The translations under genes and the position numbers were made by a program. 60,563 nt of DNA from CALGFH01 sp036003705 (lineage in GTDB: Bacteria; Actinomycetota; CALGFH01), in contig DASYSE010000029.1 in the NCBI GenBank assembly GCA_036003705.1, forward strand, positions 1-60,563, given 5' to 3'. Numbering within the stretch: position 1 is the first letter of the stretch; the number at the start of each line of letters is the position of its first letter. Under the pieces are notes generated by a model that saw only the letters and a program-made list of their open reading frames with translations, was not told where the DNA came from and did not search any database. Below, piece by piece: positions 55,707-60,563 of this stretch.

Positions 55707-58357
55707 CCCATGGCGCCTTTGTCTCCCCCCTGCAGCAGGCGCAACGCGTCGGCCCGTGCCATCTGCAGGGCCTCGTCCAGACGGCTCGGGTCGCGGCCGC
55801 CCGCACTGGCCAGGTCGCCCTTGCCGCCGGCGCCACCCCCGACGGCCTTGGCCGCCGACGCCAGCGCGTCGCGGGCCGCCCGCCCGGCGCCGGCCAGGTC
55901 GGCGGTGAGCAGGGCGACCATGGCCGCCTTGCCCTGGGCCTCCGAGCCGAGCACCACCACCCCCGGCCCGGCGCCGACCCGGTCACGGACGGCGCTGGCG
56001 ATCCGGCGCAGGTCGTCGGCGCCGGCCTGGGGCACCCGCCCGACCACCAGCCAGCCGCCGGCCTCGCGGGCGACCCGCCCGGCCAGCTCGGCGGCCAGCC
56101 GCTCCAGGCCGGCCACGCGCAGCCGCTCCAGCTCCCGCTGGGCCGCGGCCAGCGCCTCCAGCCGGCGCCGCAGCTGCTCGGGGGCGTCGTCGGGCCGGGT
56201 CTTGAGCAGGGTCGCCACCTCGGCAAGGAGCTGGCGCTCGCGGTCGACGTAGCGCAGCGCCTCCAGGCCGGTGAGGGCCTCGACCCGGCGCAGGTTGGCG
56301 CCGATCGAGGACTCGCCGAGCACGATCACCGGCCCGACCTGGCTGCCGTGGCCGACGTGGGTGCCGCCGCACAGCTCGCGGGAGAAGTCGCCGACCTCCA
56401 CCACCCGCACCACCGAGCCGTACCTCTCGCCGAACAGCGAGATCGCCCCCGCCGCCTCGGCCTCGTCGAGGCTGCCGTGCCAGACCCGCACCTCCGGGTC
56501 GGCCAGGAGCTGGCGGTTGACCGCCGTCTCGATCTCGGCAAGGCGCTCTGGCGACACGGGCTGGAAGTGGGCGAAGTCGAAGCGCAGCCGGCCGGCGTCG
56601 ACCAGCGAGCCCTGCTGGCGGGCGTGCTCGCCGAGCTGGTCGCGCAGCGCCCAGTGCAGGGTGTGGGTGGCGGTGTGGCTGCGGGTGACGGCCTCGCGGC
56701 GGTCGACGTCGACCTCGGCCTGGACCTCGTCGTCCAGGTGGACCTGGCCCGAGACCACCCGGGCGCTGTGGATGCTGAAGCCCTCCAGCCCGGGACGGGT
56801 GTCGGTCACCTGGAGCACGGCGCCGTCCCTGGTCCGGACCAGGCCGGTGTCGCCGACCTGGCCGCCGCCCTCGGCGTAGAACGGGGTCCGGTCGAGGATC
56901 AGCTCGACCTGGTCGCCCTCGCCGGCCGCGGCCAGCTCCTCGCCGTCGCGCAGCAGCCCGAGGACGCGGCCCTCGGCGCTGGTGCGCTCGTACCCGACGA
57001 AGGCGGTGCGGCCGTGGCGGGCGCTCAGGTCCCGGTAGGCCTCGATGCGGCGCAGGTCGGCGTCCAGCTCCCTGCGGGCCTCCTTGGCCCGCCGGCGCTG
57101 GTCCTCCATCAGCACCCCGAAGCGGTCGGCGTCGACGGCCAGCCCGGCCTCCTCGGCCGCCTCCAGGGTCAGCTCGTAGGGGAACCCGTAGGTGTCGTGG
57201 AGCTGGAAGGCGGTGTCGCCGGGCAGCATCGTGCCGCCCTCGTCCCGTGTCCGGCGGATGGCTCCCTCCAGCAGGTTCGAGCCCTGGCGCAGGGTGCGCG
57301 AGAACGAGTCCTCCTCGCTGGCCACGACCTGGCCGATCAGCGAGCGCTGGGCGGCCAACTCCGGCCAGGCGTCGCCGAGGTTGGCCACCACGCGGGCGCA
57401 GACCCGCGCCAGGGCGGGGTCCTCGACCTGGAGCAGGCGCAGGTGCCGGACCGATCGGCGCAGCAGCCGGCGCAGGATGTAGCCGCGGCCCTCGTTGGAG
57501 GGCAGGACCCCGTCGGCGATCAGGAAGCTGGCCGTGCGGGCGTGCTCGGTGACGATCCGCAGCGACCGGTCGATCCGGCCGTCCCTGCCGTAGGCGGCCC
57601 TGGAGGCCTCCTGGACCTCGGCGATGACCGGGGCCAGCAGGTCGGTCTCGTACATCGAGTCGGCGCCCTGGAGCAGCATCGCGAACCGTTCGAGGCCCAT
57701 CCCGGTGTCGATGTTCTTGCTGGGCAGCTCGCCGATGATGTTGTACTGCTCGTCCCGGATGTTCTGCATGAACACCAGGTTCCAGATCTCCAGGTAGCGG
57801 TCGGAGCCGCTGGCCGGGCCGCCGTCGCGGCCGTAGCCGGGGCCGCGGTCGTAGTAGATCTCGGAGCAGGGGCCGCACGGGCCCGGCACGCCCATCGACC
57901 AGAAGTTGTCCTCCTTGCCAAGGCGCTGGATGCGCTCGGCGGGCATGCCGATCTCCCGCCACAACCCGACCGCCTCGTCGTCGTCGAGGTACACGGTGAT
58001 CCACATGCGGTCGGGGTCCAGCCCGAACTGCTCGGTCACCAGCTCGTAGGCGAAGGCGATCGCGCCCTGCTTGAAGTAGTCGCCGAAGGAGAAGTTGCCG
58101 AGCATCTCGAAGAAGGTGCAGTGGCTGCGGTCGCCGACGTTCTCGATGTCGGAGGTCCGGGTGCATTTCTGCACGCTGGTGGCGCGCGCGAAGTCCGGCT
58201 CGACCTCGCCCAGGAAGAAGGGCTTGAACTGGTTCATGCCCGCGTTGGCCAGCAGCAGGGTCGGGTCGTTGGGGATCAGCGGGCTCGACGGGACGAGCCG
58301 GTGGTCACGCTTGACGAAGAAGTCGGTGAACCGGCGTCGGATCTCGGTGGAGTTCAT
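55703..58357 (-). CDS. alaS: Alanyl-tRNA synthetase
   Basis: 884 residues, full length. Catalytic class II core with motif 1-3 elements (HRLVPSSPLIPNDPTLLLANAGMNQFKPFFLG, CTRTSDIENVGDRSHCTFFEMLGNFSFGDYFK, GMGLERFAMLLQG), a tRNA-binding middle domain, the zinc editing domain (SHTATHTLHWAL, SRELCGGTHVGHG) and a C-terminal C-Ala domain. ATG at 58357 with GAGGT seven bases upstream. Confidence 0.98.
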   Translation of the reverse strand: MNSTEIRRRFTDFFVKRDHRLVPSSPLIPNDPTLLLANAGMNQFKPFFLGEVEPDFARATSVQKCTRTSDIENVGDRSHCTFFEMLGNFSFGDYFKQGAIAFAYELVTEQFGLDPDRMWITVYLDDDEAVGLWREIGMPAERIQRLGKEDNFWSMGVPGPCGPCSEIYYDRGPGYGRDGGPASGSDRYLEIWNLVFMQNIRDEQYNIIGELPSKNIDTGMGLERFAMLLQGADSMYETDLLAPVIAEVQEASRAAYGRDGRIDRSLRIVTEHARTASFLIADGVLPSNEGRGYILRRLLRRSVRHLRLLQVEDPALARVCARVVANLGDAWPELAAQRSLIGQVVASEEDSFSRTLRQGSNLLEGAIRRTRDEGGTMLPGDTAFQLHDTYGFPYELTLEAAEEAGLAVDADRFGVLMEDQRRRAKEARRELDADLRRIEAYRDLSARHGRTAFVGYERTSAEGRVLGLLRDGEELAAAGEGDQVELILDRTPFYAEGGGQVGDTGLVRTRDGAVLQVTDTRPGLEGFSIHSARVVSGQVHLDDEVQAEVDVDRREAVTRSHTATHTLHWALRDQLGEHARQQGSLVDAGRLRFDFAHFQPVSPERLAEIETAVNRQLLADPEVRVWHGSLDEAEAAGAISLFGERYGSVVRVVEVGDFSRELCGGTHVGHGSQVGPVIVLGESSIGANLRRVEALTGLEALRYVDRERQLLAEVATLLKTRPDDAPEQLRRRLEALAAAQRELERLRVAGLERLAAELAGRVAREAGGWLVVGRVPQAGADDLRRIASAVRDRVGAGPGVVVLGSEAQGKAAMVALLTADLAGAGRAARDALASAAKAVGGGAGGKGDLASAGGRDPSRLDEALQMARADALRLLQGGDKGAMG

Positions 58358-58417
58358 GGGTGTGACCTCGCGTTCGTGGGTCAGGAGCCGGGCTACCCGC
58401 CGAACCGGGCCAGGGCG

Positions 58418-58666
58418 CTAACCGGCCCCGCTCCCCGGTTCGACGAGCTGAGCTCGCAGCTCCGCCTCCCGCTCGGCCATGGCCGTCTGGCCCTCCTCCA
58501 GCGCCCCGGCCAGGCGCGTCCGCCAGTCGGCGGCCGTGTGGAGCAGCTCCTCGGCCAGCGACCGGGGCGCCAGCCGGTCCGCGGTCCGCGAGACCCAGCG
58601 CATCGCCCCCACCCCGATCGCGGCCCCCATCCCGAGCCCGACCAGACCCCAGAAGATCCGCTTCAC
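58418..58666 (-). CDS. Small single-span protein upstream of alaS (DUF6167-like)
   Basis: 82 residues: a membrane span (KRIFWGLVGLGMGAAIGVGAMRWV) followed by SRTADRLAPRSLAEELLHTAADWRTRLAGALEEG and a charged helix. This matches the small conserved protein usually found directly before alaS in actinobacteria (DUF6167 type). Start taken as GTG 58666; an ATG at 58714 within the DUF948 gene would add 16 low-complexity residues. Function unknown, perhaps envelope related. Confidence 0.7.
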   Translation of the reverse strand: MKRIFWGLVGLGMGAAIGVGAMRWVSRTADRLAPRSLAEELLHTAADWRTRLAGALEEGQTAMAEREAELRAQLVEPGSGAG

Positions 58667-58670
58667 CGGT

Positions 58671-59063
58671 TCATCGCCGCCTCCGGGAGCGGCGGCCGCG
58701 GGTCGCCGGCTCATCCCCCCCGGCCTTGCCGGCCGCCCTGCGCAGCCCGTAGGCGAACGCGCTCAGCTTGACCAGGGGGCTGGTGATGGTGGTCGAGACG
58801 GTGTTCACCATGCCGCCCACCGAGGCGGTGACGCTCTCGGCGGTGGCCAGGATGGCGTCGACCCGGCCGAGCTCCTGGTTGACCATCGCCACGGTGGTGT
58901 TGACCTCCCCCAGCAGGGGCACGGTCTGCCTGGTCACGCCGTCGATCAGGTCCTTGGTCGAGGTGAGGACCCGGAACAGGTTGGCCAACACGACACAGAG
59001 CACCACGACCAGGGCGCCCACCAGGAAGGCGACGATCGTCCAGGCGATGGCCAGCAGGCTCAC
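58671..59063 (-). CDS. DUF948 domain membrane protein
   Basis: 130 residues with one N-terminal span (LLAIAWTIVAFLVGALVVVLCVVLANLF), a long amphipathic coiled-coil region (DLIDGVTRQTVPLLGEVNTTVAMVNQELGRVDAILATAESVTASVGGMVNTVS) and a basic tail (RGRRSRRRR). This is the DUF948 layout, widespread in Gram-positives and often beside alaS in actinobacteria. GTG at 59063 follows GAGGAG by eight bases. Confidence 0.88.
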   Translation of the reverse strand: MSLLAIAWTIVAFLVGALVVVLCVVLANLFRVLTSTKDLIDGVTRQTVPLLGEVNTTVAMVNQELGRVDAILATAESVTASVGGMVNTVSTTITSPLVKLSAFAYGLRRAAGKAGGDEPATRGRRSRRRR

Positions 59064-59198
59064 GGGTTCTGCTCCTCGTTGTCCGTCGGGTCCGGAACGT
59101 TCAAGCTTAGCCGCTCCCGCCGGGGTCGGGCCCGCGGCGATCGGGTGCGGCCGCCGGGAGTCTACCGCCCGCGCGATGGTGCTTGCGGCGGCGGTCCC

Positions 59199-59492
59199 TC
59201 ACCCGCCGGCGTGCGCTGGCTCGACGCCCTCGAGCTCGAAGGCCAGCTCGTCGACATAGCACCACCACCAGTCCTCACCCGGCTCGTAGGAGCGGATGAG
59301 CGGGTGGCCGGTGGCCTGGTGGTGGCGGCTGGCGTGACGGCTCGGCGAGTTGTCGCAGCAGCCGACCCGGCCGCATTCGACGCACAACCGCAGGTGCACC
59401 CAGGTGCCCCCGCTGGCCAGGCAGTCCTGGCAGCCGGAGACGCTGGCGCTGATCACACGGATCTGGTCGAGGTGGGTGCAGTCGTCGGCCAT
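59199..59492 (-). CDS. UBP-type zinc finger protein
   Basis: 97 residues, essentially a single ZnF-UBP domain: CTHLDQIRVISASVSGCQDCLASGGTWVHLRLCVECGRVGCCDNSPSRHASRHHQATGHPLIRSYEPGEDWWWCYVDEL. All the Cys and His metal ligands are present. In eukaryotes this fold binds the ubiquitin C-terminus; the bacterial proteins, common in actinobacteria, have no established role. ATG at 59492 follows GGAG by eight bases; an ATG at 59519 is possible. Confidence 0.9.
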   Translation of the reverse strand: MADDCTHLDQIRVISASVSGCQDCLASGGTWVHLRLCVECGRVGCCDNSPSRHASRHHQATGHPLIRSYEPGEDWWWCYVDELAFELEGVEPAHAGG

Positions 59493-59576
59493 CGCGCGCG
59501 CTCCAGGGTGGGGAGAGGTCATCTCTCGCAACAGCGTCCTTGGCCGCCGCATTCCGGCTCGCGGGCCGGTGCCGCG

Positions 59577-60563
59577 TCAGGCGTCGCGCGGCTCCGGCGG
59601 GTCGGGTGGCTGGCCCCGCCGGCGCCGCCACGCCTCGGCCATGGCGGCCTCGCGGCCCTGGTCGGTCGGCCGGTAGTAGCCGCCGGCAAGTCCTTCCGGC
59701 AGGTAGCGCTGGGCCACCCAGTGGCCCGGGTGGTCGTGAGGGTAGACATAGCCGACGCCGATCCCGAGCTGCTTCTCCCCGGGGTAGGAGCTGGACTGGA
59801 GGTGGCTGGGGATGCGCCCCGGCCTTGCCTGCTCCAGCTCCCTGGCCGCCTCGCCGAGGGCGTTGTAGGCGCTGTTGGACTTGGGCGCGATGGCCAGGTA
59901 GACGACCGCCTCGGCCAGGTTGAGCCGGGCCTCGGGCAGGCCGACGAACTCCAGCGCCTGGAAGGCGGCGACCGCGATCGGCAGGGCCTGCGGGTCGGCC
60001 AGCCCGATGTCCTCGCTGGCCGAGATGACCAGCCGGCGGGCCACGAACCGGGGGTCCTCGCCCGCGGCCAGCATCCGGGCCAGGTAGTGCAGGGCGGCGT
60101 CCGGGTCGGAGCCGCGGATCGACTTGATGAAGGCGCTGGCCACGTCGTAGTGCTGGTCGCCGGCCCGGTCGTAGGTCACCCGCGGTCGCTGCAGGGCGTC
60201 CTCGATGTCGCCGAGGGTCAGGCGCTGCTGCCCGCTGGCGGTCACCACCAGGACGGCCGCCTCCAGCGCGTTGAGGGCATGGCGGGCGTCGCCGTCGGCC
60301 CGGTCGACCAGGTGGGCGAGGGCGTCGGGGTCGAGGGTCAGGCCGCGCCCGCCGAGCCCCCGCGCCGGGTCGGCCAGGGCCCGGGTGACGATCAGCTCGA
60401 GATCATCGGGGCCGAGCGGCTCCAGGCGGAACAGCAGCGACCGGCTCATCAGGGGCGCGTTCACGGTGAAGAACGGGTTCTCGGTGGTCGCCCCGACCAG
60501 CACCACCGTGCGGTCCTCGACCCCGGGCAGCAGGGCGTCCTGCTGGCCCTTGTTGAACCGGTG
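59577..60563 (-). CDS. rarA: Replication-associated recombination protein A, 3' part (runs off the right edge)
   Basis: 328 C-terminal residues of a clamp-loader-like AAA+ ATPase (MgsA/WRNIP1 family) acting at stalled forks. Visible are HRFNKGQQDALLPGVEDRTVVLVGATTENPFFTVNAPLMSRS (sensor 1 and arginine finger region), the lid, and the tetramerisation domain (YDVASAFIKSIRGSDPDAALHYLARMLAAGEDPRFVARRL, SEDIGLADPQALPIAVAA, SSYPGEKQLGIGVGYVYPHDHPGHWVAQRYLP). Walker A lies beyond the window. Confidence 0.97.
   Translation of the reverse strand, partial: HRFNKGQQDALLPGVEDRTVVLVGATTENPFFTVNAPLMSRSLLFRLEPLGPDDLELIVTRALADPARGLGGRGLTLDPDALAHLVDRADGDARHALNALEAAVLVVTASGQQRLTLGDIEDALQRPRVTYDRAGDQHYDVASAFIKSIRGSDPDAALHYLARMLAAGEDPRFVARRLVISASEDIGLADPQALPIAVAAFQALEFVGLPEARLNLAEAVVYLAIAPKSNSAYNALGEAARELEQARPGRIPSHLQSSSYPGEKQLGIGVGYVYPHDHPGHWVAQRYLPEGLAGGYYRPTDQGREAAMAEAWRRRRGQPPDPPEPRDA

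Noticed and set aside
1..60563. tRNA or rRNA genes
   Set aside because: No tRNA cloverleaf signatures or rRNA segments were recognised on either strand by eye.

Overview
The window comes from a very GC-rich, monoderm actinobacterium (Actinomycetota). Evidence: strong GC bias at third codon positions; many GTG/TTG starts; an actinobacterial integration host factor (mihF); a PriA without helicase motifs; a DUF1844 gene beside infC; and a gene order (rarA, alaS-ruvX-mltG-aroE, aroC-K-B-Q, efp-nusB, pyrR-B-C-carA-carB-pyrK-D-F, mihF-gmk-rpoZ-coaBC-metK-priA-def-fmt-rsmB-rpe, rib genes) that is a conserved actinobacterial backbone. A complete type IV pilus set suggests a deep-branching, possibly uncultured lineage rather than a streptomycete or mycobacterium. 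Almost everything is on the minus strand, so operons read from high to low coordinates.

Layout, left to right. 1-1.4 kb: start of infC (reading out of the window) with a structured leader and an ATC start codon, divergent from a DUF1844 gene, then cspA. 1.6-6.5 kb: riboflavin operon ribD-ribE-ribBA-ribH followed by hisG, headed by an FMN riboswitch with a visible Shine-Dalgarno-sequestering stem. 6.5-16.7 kb: long housekeeping run mihF-gmk-rpoZ-coaBC-metK-priA-def-fmt-rsmB, then rpe and a PleD-like receiver-GGDEF protein behind a sigma-28-like promoter. 16.9-27.9 kb: complete pyrimidine operon pyrR-pyrB-pyrC-(membrane protein)-carA-(unknown)-carB-pyrK-pyrD-pyrF, with a PyrR-binding loop and an SD-blocking hairpin in the leader. 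27.9-30.1 kb: small unknown, receiver-like and exported genes. 30.2-37.7 kb: aroC-aroK-aroB-aroQ, two peptidases, efp, nusB. 37.8-45.0 kb: type IV pilus genes pilT-pilC, pilA, pilD and pilM-N-O-P. 45.1-53.3 kb: plus-strand iron island (ATPase, substrate-binding lipoprotein, permease, cupredoxin lipoprotein) with glycosyltransferase-type genes and a broken FAD oxidoreductase. 53.3-60.6 kb: aroE, mltG, ruvX, alaS, two small envelope proteins, a UBP-type zinc-finger protein and the 3' part of rarA.

The most interesting signals are regulatory and repetitive. (1) pilA is preceded by an exact 56-bp tandem duplication; each copy carries a TCAA-N15-GCCGATCT sequence, the layout of a sigma-28/WhiG-family promoter, and similar sequences precede pilM, pilT and the rpe-GGDEF unit, suggesting one sigma factor links pilus production to a c-di-GMP-type regulator. 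(2) Three TTAGG-N4-CCTAA boxes mark the three promoters of the iron island. (3) Three families of short palindromic repeats are scattered through the operons: one of about 127 bp whose end supplies the stop codon of the neighbouring gene in both copies; one of about 90 bp; and a GC-rich 35-40 bp element found at gene junctions and also inside ribD, pyrK and pyrB reading frames. (4) The oxidoreductase in the iron island carries an in-frame TAG and a one-base deletion.
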